Source: Ensifer sp. MPMI2T
Lineage (GTDB): Bacteria; Pseudomonadota; Alphaproteobacteria; Rhizobiales; Rhizobiaceae
Assembly (NCBI RefSeq): GCF_004827385.1
Contig: NZ_SRXN01000004.1
Coordinates: forward strand, 62,001 to 126,000
Length of the DNA stretch: 64,000 nt
Direction: 5' to 3'
In this document: positions 44,284-52,907 of the stretch, in pieces
Position numbering within the stretch: the stretch's first letter is position 1
Layout of the letters: each line of letters starts with the position of its first letter
Program-made: the position numbers and the translations under genes
The notes under the pieces: generated by a model
The model's input: the letters and a program-made list of their open reading frames with translations, nothing else
Database searches by the model: none
What the model was told of the DNA's origin: nothing

Positions 44284-45897
44284 ATGAACAAACATGTTTC
44301 ACCGGCGGAAGCGGCCGCCCTGATACCGGACCGCGCGGTCGTCTCCATCTCTTCCTCGAGCGGACTTGGCTGCCCGGACCTGATGCTGAAGGCGATCGGC
44401 GCGCGTTTCGATGCGACTGGCCACCCGCGTGACCTGACGACGCTGCATCCGATCGCAGCCGGTGACATGAGCGGCATCAAGGGCGTCGACTACATCGCCA
44501 AGAGGGGATTGCTGAAGAAGATCATCGGCGGATCCTACCCATCCGGCCCGTCGAGCGCCGAGCCGCCGCTGATCTGGCAGATGATCGGCTCCAACGAGGT
44601 GGCGGCTTACAACATCCCTTCCGGCATTCTCTTCGACATGCATCGCGAGGCGGCAGCGAAACGCCCGGGTGTCATGACCAAGGTCGGGCTCGATACCTTC
44701 GTCGATCCGTCGCGCGAAGGCTGCGCCATGAACGCGTCCGCCGCTGCGGAGCCGGTCGTGAAGAAGATCGCCTTCGAAGGCGAGGACTGGCTTTATTTCA
44801 AGGCGATTGCGCCGCAAGTGGCAATCATCCGGGCGACGACCGCGGACGAGCGCGGCAACCTGACCTACGAACATGAGGGCGCCTATCTCGGCGGTCTCGA
44901 TCAGGCGCTTGCCGCCCGCAACAACGGCGGCATCGTCATTGCCCAGGTCAAACGCATCACCAAGGAAGGCTCGCTCAAGCCCCATGACGTGCGCGTGCCG
45001 GGCGTGCTGGTCGACTATGTGGTCGTCGATCCGGACCAGAAGCAGACGACGCAGACGCTTTACGATCCCGCCATTTCCGGTGAGATCTTCCGCCCGCTCG
45101 ACAGCTTCCGCGTTCCAGAATTCAGTATCCAGAAGGTGATCGCCCGACGCGTCGCGCAGGAGCTCGAAACGGGGAGTGCGGTCAATCTCGGTTTCGGCAT
45201 CTCCGCCAATGTGCCGCGCATCTTGCTGGAAGAAGGCCTGCACGGCGCGGTCACCTGGGTGATCGAGCAGGGGGCGGTCGGCGGCGTCCCGCTCCTCGAC
45301 TTCGCCTTTGGCTGCGCGTCGAATGCCGACGCATTCATGCCGTCGCCCTACCAGTTCACCTATTTCCAGGGCGCGGGCTTCGATGCCTCGCTGCTCTCGT
45401 TCCTGGAAATCGACCGCACCGGTTCGGTGAACGTGTCGAAGCTCAGCTTCCGGCCGCATGTGACGGCGGGTGCCGGCGGCTTCGTCGACATCACGGCGCG
45501 GGCGAAGAAGATCGTCTTCTCGGGCATGTTCAATGCCGGCGCGAAGCTCTCGGTCGCCGACGGCCGGCTTGTCATCGAAAGGGAAGGCAAGTTGAAGAAA
45601 CTCGTCAATGCGGTCGAGCACGTCACCTTCTCCGGTCGCCGGGCAGTCGAGCAGGGGCAGGACGTCACCTATGTGACCGAGCGCTCAGTGATGAAGCTGA
45701 CGCCCGACGGCATCGTGCTCACCGAAATCGCGCCCGGCGCGGACCTGCAAGAACATATCCTCGACCAATCCGAATTTCCGCTGATCGTGTCCGACCAGCT
45801 TAAGCAGATGGATAGCGCGCTATTCAATGAAGCGCCGCTCGGTCTGACGCTGCCGGCGAAGGCCGCGCGGAGCATTGCGGGAGGCACGCATGGCTGA
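44284..45897 (+). CDS. Acyl-CoA:carboxylate CoA-transferase (YdiF-like, family I)
   Basis: A 537-residue protein with fused alpha and beta CoA-transferase halves, like YdiF and propionate CoA-transferase. The catalytic glutamate is Glu328 in VTWVIEQGAVGGVPLLDFAFG. GSAVNLGFGISANVPRIL opens the second half and GAGGFVDITARAKKIVFSGMF is also conserved. It would move CoA from acetyl-CoA or succinyl-CoA to a short organic acid. The ATG at 44284 lies 5 bp after the previous stop. Its end overlaps the hydratase gene by 8 bp, so it is firmly inside the operon. The presence of CoA chemistry beside a sugar-type dehydrogenase is unusual. Confidence 0.92.
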   Translation: MNKHVSPAEAAALIPDRAVVSISSSSGLGCPDLMLKAIGARFDATGHPRDLTTLHPIAAGDMSGIKGVDYIAKRGLLKKIIGGSYPSGPSSAEPPLIWQMIGSNEVAAYNIPSGILFDMHREAAAKRPGVMTKVGLDTFVDPSREGCAMNASAAAEPVVKKIAFEGEDWLYFKAIAPQVAIIRATTADERGNLTYEHEGAYLGGLDQALAARNNGGIVIAQVKRITKEGSLKPHDVRVPGVLVDYVVVDPDQKQTTQTLYDPAISGEIFRPLDSFRVPEFSIQKVIARRVAQELETGSAVNLGFGISANVPRILLEEGLHGAVTWVIEQGAVGGVPLLDFAFGCASNADAFMPSPYQFTYFQGAGFDASLLSFLEIDRTGSVNVSKLSFRPHVTAGAGGFVDITARAKKIVFSGMFNAGAKLSVADGRLVIEREGKLKKLVNAVEHVTFSGRRAVEQGQDVTYVTERSVMKLTPDGIVLTEIAPGADLQEHILDQSEFPLIVSDQLKQMDSALFNEAPLGLTLPAKAARSIAGGTHG

Positions 45898-46669
45898 CGA
45901 ACGCATCCGGATCGAGGTCGAGGGCGCGGTCGCCACCATGACCGTGTCGAGGCCCGAAAAACTCAATGCCTTCGATATCGATATGCTGAAGGCGCTTGCT
46001 TCCGCTTGCGATACGGTCGAGGCGAACCGTGATGTGCGCGTCGTGATCCTCACCGGCGAGGGCAAGGCTTTTTCCGCCGGCGGCGACATCAAGGCCTGGG
46101 GCGGCATGGATGCTGCGGCCTTCGGGCACGAATGGGTGCGCTTCGGCCACCGCGTCTTCGAGCGGCTGGCGACGCTCCGCATGCCAGTGATCGCGGCGCT
46201 GAACGGTCACGCGCTTGGTGGCGGGCTGGAACTGGCAGCGGCCGCTGACATCCGCATCGCCGAGCGCCCGGTGAAGATCGGCCTTCCCGAAACGAGCCTC
46301 GGCATGGTGCCTGGCTGGTCTGGCACGCAGCGCCTGGTCTCGCGCTTCGGTGCGCAGATCGTGCGGCGCATGGTGCTTGGCGGCGAGATGTTTACCGCAG
46401 AGGAGGCGAGGGCAGAAGGGCTGATCGATGCCGTGGTCGAGACAGGCACGGTCATGCAGGCATCGCGGGACTATGCCGCGCGAATCGCGGGCCGCGGACC
46501 GGCGGCGCTCGAAATATCGAAACTGATGATCGCCTCGGCGAACGGCGAGGACAAGGGTGCGGCGGTCGAGGCGCTCGGCTCGATTCTTGCCGCCAAGACC
46601 GGCGATCTCAAGGAGGGTGTGGCGGCCTTCAGCGAAAAGCGCGAAGCGCGCTTCAAGGGAGAATGGTGA
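45890..46669 (+). CDS. Enoyl-CoA hydratase/isomerase family protein
   Basis: A 259-residue crotonase-fold protein. The oxyanion-hole segments GEGKAFSAGGDIKAWGG and GHALGGGLELAAAADIRIA are intact, and LPETSLGMVPGWSGTQRL carries the position of the catalytic glutamate. Members hydrate, isomerise, dehalogenate or cleave acyl-CoAs; the context suggests the product of the CoA-transferase as substrate. The ATG at 45890 follows GGGAGG and overlaps the CoA-transferase end by 8 bp. Its stop overlaps the aldehyde dehydrogenase start region. Confidence 0.92.
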   Translation: MADERIRIEVEGAVATMTVSRPEKLNAFDIDMLKALASACDTVEANRDVRVVILTGEGKAFSAGGDIKAWGGMDAAAFGHEWVRFGHRVFERLATLRMPVIAALNGHALGGGLELAAAADIRIAERPVKIGLPETSLGMVPGWSGTQRLVSRFGAQIVRRMVLGGEMFTAEEARAEGLIDAVVETGTVMQASRDYAARIAGRGPAALEISKLMIASANGEDKGAAVEALGSILAAKTGDLKEGVAAFSEKREARFKGEW

Positions 46670-48177
46670 TGACGGTTCTGGTGAAACCCAAGGCGCTCGG
46701 CGATTACAAGGTTCGCGAATTCCGGATGCTGGTCGACGGCAAGTGGGTCGATGGCGCCGAAGGCCGCACGATCGAGCGGGTGGCGCCCGGCCACGGCGTG
46801 ACCGTCAGCCGCTACCAGGCGGCGACGAAGATCGATGCTGAACGCGCAATCGCGGCGGCAAGGCGCGCCTTTGACGACGGTCCCTGGCCGCGCATGACCG
46901 CGTCCGAGCGGTCGCTGACCCTGCTGCGCGCCGCCGACATGATCGCCGCGCGCGCCGATGAGCTCGCTTTTCTCGATGCGATCGAATCGGGCAAGCCGAT
47001 CACCCAGGCGAAGGGCGAATTGGCAGGGGCGGCCGATATCTGGCGCTATGCCGCAGCGCTTGCACGTGATCTTTCCGGCGAAAGCTACAATACGCTCGGC
47101 GACGGCACGCTCGGCGTCGTGCTGCGCGAGGCGATCGGCGTCGTGTCGATCATCACTCCCTGGAACTTCCCCTTCCTGATCGTCAGCCAGAAGCTGCCGT
47201 TTGCGCTTGCCGCCGGCTGCACGACGGTGGTGAAGCCGTCGGAGCTCACCTCGGGTTCGACGCTCGTGCTTGGTGAGATTCTGGAAGCCGCTGGCGTGCC
47301 GGCGGGTGTGGTCAATATCATCGTCGGCACGGGACCGGAGGCCGGTGCGCCGCTGACCAGCCATCCGGATGTCGACATGGTCTCGTTCACGGGCTCGACC
47401 GGTGTCGGCCGGCTGACCATGGCGAACGCCGCGCAGACCCTGAAGAAGGTTGCGCTCGAACTCGGCGGAAAGAACCCGCAGATCGTCTTCCCGGATGCCA
47501 ATCTCGACGAGTTCATCGATGCGGCCGTCTTCGGCGCCTACTTCAATGCCGGCGAATGCTGCAATGCCGGTTCCCGGCTGATCCTCCATCGCGATATCGC
47601 CGACGAGGTGACGGCGCGCATCGCCAGCCTTTCGGCCAAGGTGAAGGTCGGCGATCCGCTTGATCCCGAAACGCAGGTGGGGGCGATCATTACGCCGCAG
47701 CACCTCGAAAAGATTGCCGGCTATATTTCTTCGGCCTCCAGCGACGGCGCGACTGTTACTCATGGCGGAGCGGCACTCGATCTCGGCATGGGGCAGTTCA
47801 TGGCGCCGACCATCCTCTCTTCCGTCAGGCCGGAAATGGCGGTCGCCCGCGACGAGGTGTTCGGCCCGGTTCTGTCCGTCCTCACTTTCGAGACGACGGA
47901 GGAGGCGATCAAGATCGCCAACTCCATCGACTACGGGCTTTCGGCCGGCGTCTGGAGCCGCGATTTCGACACCTGTCTTACCATCGGGCGCCGTGTGCGC
48001 GCCGGCACGATCTGGATGAATACCTTCATGGACGGCGCATCGGAACTGCCCTTCGGCGGCTACCGGCAATCCGGCCTTGGCCGAGAACTCGGACGTTATG
48101 CGGTCGAGGACTACACCGAGACCAAGACGCTCAACATGCACATCGGCCAGCGCGCCAACTGGTGGATGCCGCGCTGA
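46669..48177 (+). CDS. Aldehyde dehydrogenase (NAD(P)+)
   Basis: A 502-residue ALDH-superfamily enzyme. IITPWNFPFLI, FTGSTGVGRL (cofactor loop), ELGGKNPQIVFPDAN (general-base Glu) and NAGECCNAGSRL (catalytic Cys298) are all intact. The last residues KTLNMHIGQRANWWMPR are close to betaine- or lactaldehyde-type ALDHs; the exact aldehyde is unknown. AAGGGAGA is 8 bases before the ATG at 46669, which shares its A with the hydratase stop; an ATG at 46663 is less likely. It is the last gene of system A. The following 106 bp to the convergent lacI gene contain no obvious terminator. Confidence 0.93.
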   Translation: MTVLVKPKALGDYKVREFRMLVDGKWVDGAEGRTIERVAPGHGVTVSRYQAATKIDAERAIAAARRAFDDGPWPRMTASERSLTLLRAADMIAARADELAFLDAIESGKPITQAKGELAGAADIWRYAAALARDLSGESYNTLGDGTLGVVLREAIGVVSIITPWNFPFLIVSQKLPFALAAGCTTVVKPSELTSGSTLVLGEILEAAGVPAGVVNIIVGTGPEAGAPLTSHPDVDMVSFTGSTGVGRLTMANAAQTLKKVALELGGKNPQIVFPDANLDEFIDAAVFGAYFNAGECCNAGSRLILHRDIADEVTARIASLSAKVKVGDPLDPETQVGAIITPQHLEKIAGYISSASSDGATVTHGGAALDLGMGQFMAPTILSSVRPEMAVARDEVFGPVLSVLTFETTEEAIKIANSIDYGLSAGVWSRDFDTCLTIGRRVRAGTIWMNTFMDGASELPFGGYRQSGLGRELGRYAVEDYTETKTLNMHIGQRANWWMPR

Positions 48178-48283
48178 AGCCGGATTGGGAGGAGAGCTGA
48201 ACATGCGGACGCGGACGGCAAGCACGGAGAGGATCGGAAGGCGATTTTCGCACCCTCGTGCCCGCCGGCCTGTCGCGCCGGGT

Positions 48284-49354
48284 TCAGTCTGCAACGCGCG
48301 CCGGTTGCGTCTCGAAGGGAAGCTCGGGGTTCAGCAGCAACTGCAGTTCGTTGACGTCGTTGCTGCCGGCGATGCGGCGCAGGAGGATGCGGCCCATATG
48401 CTCTCCGGTCGCAGTCAGGTCTTCGTAGATCGTATCGACCCGCGGCTGGATCGCGGTCAAAAGCTGCGACGTCTGCTTGGCGACGATGTCGTATTCGAGC
48501 CCAAGTGTGAGGCCGCAGTCGGTCATGCCGGTGATCGTCGCGAGTGCGCAGACCTCACCGCCGCAGGTGAAGCCGTCCGGCGGGTCCTTCTCGGCGTAAC
48601 GGCGGCGGATGCGGTCGCGGATCGCGGCCGCCGGGCTGTCGAGATCGATGTCGGAAAGGATTTCATAGGCGCAGCCGGCCTCTCGTACTGCGGTCATGAA
48701 GCCGTGCTGGATATGGCCGGCGAAGGTGTAGCCTGCCGGCCCGCCGATCAGCGCCAGCCTGCGCCGTCCCTTGGCGATCAGCCGGCGCGTCGCCTCGTAG
48801 GCGAAGGTGTAATTGTCGTAGTCGACGAAGGGATGCGCCGTCGCGAGTTCGGTGCGGCCGTGCGTGACGAAAGCGAAGCCGTTTTCCGAGAGCAGCATGA
48901 CCCGGGGATCGAGCGGTTCGGTGCGCGAGAAGATCAATCCGTCCGCCATGCTGTTGCGGATGATGTAGTTGATCGCATCGATGTTCGCCGAATTCAGGAA
49001 ATTCGGCATGACGATCAGGTGATACGGCGTGCCCTGCAGCGCCTTGGCGATGCCGGCCATCACGGAGGTTCCGTATCCGAGGATTTCCTCATGCGGTTCG
49101 AGCAGAACCGCGATCACATTGGTGCGGCCGGTTTTCAGGCGTTGGGCCGCACGGTCCGGCGAGTAACCGATATCGAGCGCCACCTGGCGAACGCGGTTGC
49201 GCGTCTCGATCGATATCTGGGGGGCGTTGGCGAGCGCCCGCGAGACCGTCGTGACGGCAAGGCCGGTAATGTCCGCTATGGTGCGCAGGGTCGGCTTGCC
49301 GCGACTGTTTGCCGGGCCGGTGCCGGAACTGACGGGTTTGGAGCGAGAGGACAA
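48284..49354 (-). CDS. LacI family transcriptional regulator (system B)
   Basis: A 356-residue LacI/GalR repressor. The helix-turn-helix is TLRTIADITGLAVTTVSRAL (about 22-41), then DIGYSPDRAAQRLKTGRTNVIAVLL as hinge. The effector domain includes NSMADGLIFSRTEPLDPRV and GRRRLALIGGPAGYT. The start is taken as TTG at 49354 because AGGAAGGA lies five bases upstream; a more distal TTG at 49414 has no such site. No ATG is available. The gene is divergent from the ABC transporter operon, whose promoter region has two copies of AACGTTTTAAAT, the likely operators. It resembles sugar-responsive regulators such as AglR-type proteins; the inducer is unknown. Confidence 0.92.
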   Translation of the reverse strand: MSSRSKPVSSGTGPANSRGKPTLRTIADITGLAVTTVSRALANAPQISIETRNRVRQVALDIGYSPDRAAQRLKTGRTNVIAVLLEPHEEILGYGTSVMAGIAKALQGTPYHLIVMPNFLNSANIDAINYIIRNSMADGLIFSRTEPLDPRVMLLSENGFAFVTHGRTELATAHPFVDYDNYTFAYEATRRLIAKGRRRLALIGGPAGYTFAGHIQHGFMTAVREAGCAYEILSDIDLDSPAAAIRDRIRRRYAEKDPPDGFTCGGEVCALATITGMTDCGLTLGLEYDIVAKQTSQLLTAIQPRVDTIYEDLTATGEHMGRILLRRIAGSNDVNELQLLLNPELPFETQPARVAD

Positions 49355-49424
49355 GGGTTCCTTCCTGCGAGCGATCAAGAGCGGTTTTGTAACGTGACGC
49401 GAACCATTAGGCAATCGTATGATG

Positions 49425-49438
49425 AAAACGTTTTAAAT
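49425..49438. promoter_or_regulatory. LacI-type operator candidate near lacI of system B
   Basis: AAAACGTTTTAAAT contains the palindrome AAAACGTTTT with a central CG and ends in the 12-mer AACGTTTTAAAT repeated at 49564. It is about 70 bp upstream of the lacI start. Confidence 0.65.
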
Positions 49439-49561
49439 GGTCAAAAGGAGCGGAATTTGTTGCGTTGCACCATATCGGCGATGCCGTATAATCCAGCAAA
49501 TTCAGCTAGTTTGGGTGGCAAAGCATGAGGAAGGGCTTGTGCGCTTGACTTGGCGGTATTT

Positions 49562-49575
49562 GTAACGTTTTAAAT
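49562..49575. promoter_or_regulatory. LacI-type operator candidate upstream of the ABC transporter operon
   Basis: GTAACGTTTTAAAT, sharing AACGTTTTAAAT with the site at 49425. It is about 112 bp before the substrate-binding protein start, suitable for repression of that operon. Confidence 0.65.
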
Positions 49576-49686
49576 TGGCCGGGCGGCGCATGCCGCAGGC
49601 CCATTGCCATCCCGGGGAGAACGGGCGGCATCTAATAAGGCGGGAGGAGATTTCCGCTTCGGTAACTTGCAAACGGGAGGATAACG

Positions 49687-50931
49687 ATGCGCAAGTTGAT
49701 GACGACGACGGCTGTTGCAGCACTGATGTTGGCGGCGACGGCCGTGCGCGCAGCAGAGAACGTGGAAGTGTTGCACTGGTGGACGTCTGGCGGCGAGGCT
49801 GCGGCACTCGACGTTCTGAAAAAGGACCTGGAAGGCAAGGGTATCGGTTGGACCGACATGCCGGTCGCCGGCGGCGGCGGCACGGAAGCCATGACCGTGC
49901 TTCGCGCCCGCGTCACCGCTGGCAACGCTCCGACCGCAGTGCAGATGCTCGGCTTCGACATTCTCGACTGGGCCAAGGAAGGCGCGCTCGGCAACCTCGA
50001 CGACATTGCCAGCAAGGAAGGCTGGGACAAGGTCGTTCCGTCCGCGCTGCAGCAATTCTCGAAATATGATGGCCACTGGATCGCCGCCCCGGTCAACGTC
50101 CATTCGACGAACTGGGTCTGGATCAACAAGGCCGCCCTCGACAAGGCCGGCGGCAAGGAGCCGGCGAACTGGGATGAGCTGATCGCGCTGCTCGACAAGT
50201 TCAAGGAGCAGGGTATCACGCCGGTCGCTCACGGCGGCCAACCCTGGCAGGATGCGACGATCTTCGATGCCGTCGTGCTCTCGCTCGGCAACGACTTCTA
50301 CAAGCAAGCCTTCATCGACCTCGACCCGGCAGCGCTCGGCGGCGACAAGATGAAGGAAGCCTTCGACCGCATGACGAAGCTCCGCTCCTATGTCGACGAC
50401 AACTTCTCCGGCCGCGACTGGAATCTTGCTTCGGCAATGGTCATCGAGAACAAGGCCGGCCTGCAGTTCATGGGTGACTGGGCGAAGGGTGAATTCCTGA
50501 AGGCGAAGAAGGTGCCGGGCACCGATTTCGTCTGCATCCGCTTCCCGGGAACGCAGGGCTCCGTCACCTTCAACTCCGACCAGTTCGCGATGTTCAAGGT
50601 CTCGGACGATAAGGTTCCGGCTCAGCTGCAGATGGCGTCCGCGATCGAAAGCCCGACCTTCCAGTCGGCCTTCAACGTCGTCAAGGGATCCGTTCCGGCC
50701 CGTACCGACGTTCCGGACACCGACTTCGATGCCTGCGGCAAGAAGGGGATCAAGGACCTCGCCGAAGCCAACTCCAACGGCACGCTCTACGGCTCCATGG
50801 CCCACGGCCATGCCAACCCGGCCGCCGTCAAGAACGCGATCTACGACGTCGTGACCCGCCAGTTCAACGGCGAGCTCAGCTCGGAAGACGCGGTGAAGGA
50901 ACTTGCCGCTGCGGTCGAGGCCGCGAAGTAA
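49687..50931 (+). CDS. Carbohydrate ABC transporter substrate-binding protein
   Basis: A 414-residue family 1 (MalE/UgpB-like) periplasmic binding protein. The signal peptide [20 protein letters not shown] with cleavage near AVRA-AE is followed by [20 protein letters not shown], the HWWTSGGE start found in glucose/mannose-type binding proteins. [13 protein letters not shown] [17 protein letters not shown] and [25 protein letters not shown] are further family marks. GGGAGGAT is the ribosome site. It is the first gene of the transporter operon and is followed by a RIME-like element before the permeases, which may keep its mRNA more abundant. Substrate is probably a mono- or disaccharide or polyol. 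Confidence 0.94.
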   Translation: MRKLMTTTAVAALMLAATAVRAAENVEVLHWWTSGGEAAALDVLKKDLEGKGIGWTDMPVAGGGGTEAMTVLRARVTAGNAPTAVQMLGFDILDWAKEGALGNLDDIASKEGWDKVVPSALQQFSKYDGHWIAAPVNVHSTNWVWINKAALDKAGGKEPANWDELIALLDKFKEQGITPVAHGGQPWQDATIFDAVVLSLGNDFYKQAFIDLDPAALGGDKMKEAFDRMTKLRSYVDDNFSGRDWNLASAMVIENKAGLQFMGDWAKGEFLKAKKVPGTDFVCIRFPGTQGSVTFNSDQFAMFKVSDDKVPAQLQMASAIESPTFQSAFNVVKGSVPARTDVPDTDFDACGKKGIKDLAEANSNGTLYGSMAHGHANPAAVKNAIYDVVTRQFNGELSSEDAVKELAAAVEAAK

Positions 50932-50949
50932 GCGACGCAAGAGGGATTG

Positions 50950-51102
50950 CCCCTCATCCGCCTGCCGGCACCTTTTCCCCGCTCGCGGGGAGAAGGGACT
51001 AAGCGGCGAGCTCCAGCATTCCTCGTCTCTATGGGATTGGAGGAAAGCTGCGGCGCCTTCGTCCCCTCTCCCCGCTGGCGGGGAGAGGGCTAGGGTGAGG
51101 CG
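50950..51102 (+). repeat. RIME-like mosaic element, copy 3, between binding protein and permease genes
   Basis: CCCCTCATCCGCCTGCCGG at the left, TTTCCCCGCTCGCGGGGAGAA hairpin, spacer, then CCCCTCTCCCCGCTGGCGGG hairpin and GCTAGGGTGAGG at the right. It lies inside an operon, 18 bp after the binding-protein stop. Confidence 0.85.
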
Positions 51103-51143
51103 CAGATCCGCAGCACGAACGAAACGATACGGTGGTAACAAAC

Positions 51144-52022
51144 ATGGATAGCCGCACCCGGCTGCAGGAGCTTTTGCCCAAGCTCGTGCTCGCCCCCAGC
51201 TTTCTTATAGTTCTGGTGTTCGTCTACGGCTTCATAGCCTATACCGGCTTCCTTTCGATGACGGACAGCAAGATGCTGCCGTCCTACAATTTCGTCGGCC
51301 TGTTGAATTACAACCGGCTCTGGGCCCTGCCGCACTGGTGGCGAGCGGTCAGCAACCTGGCGATCTTCGCGTCGCTCTACATCATCATCTGCTCGGTGCT
51401 CGGCCTCGCGCTCGCCATTCTGCTCGACCAGAAGATCCGGGCGGAAGGGTTTCTCCGGCCGATCTATCTCTACCCGATGGCGCTTTCCTTCATCGTCACG
51501 GGAACGGCCTGGAAGTGGTTCCTCGATCCGGGCATCGGGCTTGAGAACACGATGCATCTCTGGGGCTGGGAGAGCTTTTCCTTCAACTGGATCAAAGATC
51601 GCAACTACGCGATCTACTGCGTCGTCATCGCCGCGGTCTGGCAATCGACCGGCTTCATCATGGCGATGTTCCTCGCTGGCCTGCGCGGCGTCGACAATGA
51701 GATCATCAAGGCCGCGCAGATCGACGGGGCGACGACCATGACCATCTACCGTCGCATCATCATTCCGCTGATGCGCCCCGTCTTCCTTTCGGCCTTCGTC
51801 GTTCTCGCTCACCTCGCGATCAAGGCCTATGACCTGATCATCGCCCTGACGGGCGGCGGCCCGGGGCAGGCGACCGAACTGCCGGCGACCTTCATGTATT
51901 CCTACACCTTTACCCGCAACCAGATGGGCATCGGCGCATCCTCGGCGATCATCATGCTGGTCATGATCTTCTCGATCATCATTCCCTACCTCTATTCCGA
52001 AATCCGGGGAGGAAAACGCTGA
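51144..52022 (+). CDS. Sugar ABC transporter permease 1
   Basis: A 292-residue MalF-like inner-membrane permease with six hydrophobic segments. The EAA loop EIIKAAQIDGATTMTIYRRI is followed by IIPLMRPVF. The N terminus LLPKLVLAPSFLIVLVFVYGF is typical. The ATG at 51144 is chosen; a GTG at 51132 is in frame but offers no better ribosome site, and none is strong, so translation may be lower than for the binding protein. The stop overlaps the next start by one base (TGATG). Confidence 0.93.
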   Translation: MDSRTRLQELLPKLVLAPSFLIVLVFVYGFIAYTGFLSMTDSKMLPSYNFVGLLNYNRLWALPHWWRAVSNLAIFASLYIIICSVLGLALAILLDQKIRAEGFLRPIYLYPMALSFIVTGTAWKWFLDPGIGLENTMHLWGWESFSFNWIKDRNYAIYCVVIAAVWQSTGFIMAMFLAGLRGVDNEIIKAAQIDGATTMTIYRRIIIPLMRPVFLSAFVVLAHLAIKAYDLIIALTGGGPGQATELPATFMYSYTFTRNQMGIGASSAIIMLVMIFSIIIPYLYSEIRGGKR

Positions 52023-52903
52023 TGCGCGCCCCCAGTCCAGACAATGTCATCTCGCACAACCGCCTGACGCGGGCATTGATCTACACGGCGCTGATCCTCT
52101 TCGCGCTCTATTCGCTGCTGCCGCTCTACGTGATGGTAGTGAATTCGCTGAAGCCGCTCGATGAGATCCGCCAGGGCGGCATGCTGAACCTGCCGCAGAC
52201 CTGGACGGTCGAGCCCTGGCTTTCGGCCTGGTCGACGGCGCAGATCGGCGTACAGCCGACCGGCCTACGCCCCTTCTTCATCAACTCGATCCTGATGGTG
52301 GTTCCCGCGGTCGCCATCTCGACGATCGTTGGCGCGCTCAACGGCTACGTGCTGACCAAATGGCGCTTCCCGGGTGCCAACATCTTCTTCGGCATGCTGC
52401 TGCTCTCCTGCTTCATCCCGTTCCAGATCGTGCTGATCCCGATGGCGCGCATCCTCGGCGTCCTCGGCCTCGCGGGCTCGATTTGGGGACTGATCCTCGT
52501 GCACGTCGTCTATGGCATCGGCTTCACCACGCTCTATTTCCGCAATTACTACGAGGCCTTCCCGACGGAGCTTGTTCGGGCGGCGCAGATCGACGGCGCC
52601 GGCTTCTTCCAGATCTTCCGGCGGATCATGCTGCCATCCTCGGGGCCGATCATCGTCGTCTCGGTCATCTGGCAGTTCACCAACATCTGGAACGACTTCC
52701 TGTTCGGCGCCTCGTTCTCGGGCCCCTTCTCGACGCCGATGACGGTCGCGCTCAACAACCTCGTGAGCTCGTCGACCGGCGTCAAGGAATACAACGTTCA
52801 CTTCGCAGGCGCGATTCTCGCCGCCCTGCCAACGCTCATCGTCTACATCGTGTCCGGCCGCTACTTCGTCCGCGGGCTGATGTCCGGTGCCGTGAAAGGA
52901 TAA
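52022..52903 (+). CDS. Sugar ABC transporter permease 2
   Basis: A 293-residue MalG-like permease with six membrane segments. The EAA loop is ELVRAAQIDGAGFFQIFRRI followed by MLPSSGPII. VMVVNSLKPLDEIRQGGMLNLP after the first segment is a usual MalG-type feature. It starts in the stop of permease 1 and ends 4 bp before the ATPase gene, so the three membrane and ATPase genes are translationally coupled. It forms a heterodimeric channel with permease 1. Confidence 0.94.
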   Translation: MRAPSPDNVISHNRLTRALIYTALILFALYSLLPLYVMVVNSLKPLDEIRQGGMLNLPQTWTVEPWLSAWSTAQIGVQPTGLRPFFINSILMVVPAVAISTIVGALNGYVLTKWRFPGANIFFGMLLLSCFIPFQIVLIPMARILGVLGLAGSIWGLILVHVVYGIGFTTLYFRNYYEAFPTELVRAAQIDGAGFFQIFRRIMLPSSGPIIVVSVIWQFTNIWNDFLFGASFSGPFSTPMTVALNNLVSSSTGVKEYNVHFAGAILAALPTLIVYIVSGRYFVRGLMSGAVKG

Positions 52904-52907
52904 GCTC

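Larger units (their letters stand above)
49355..49686. other. Divergent control region of catabolic system B
   Basis: 332 bp, AT-richer than the flanks. It contains the two identical 12-mers AACGTTTTAAAT (49427-49438 and 49564-49575) and the substrate-binding protein ribosome site GGGAGGAT. No gene was found. Confidence 0.7.

Noticed and set aside
44291..44306. Possible further parS site at the CoA-transferase start (TGTTTCACCGG)
   Set aside because: Only the left half matches; the right half of the palindrome is missing.
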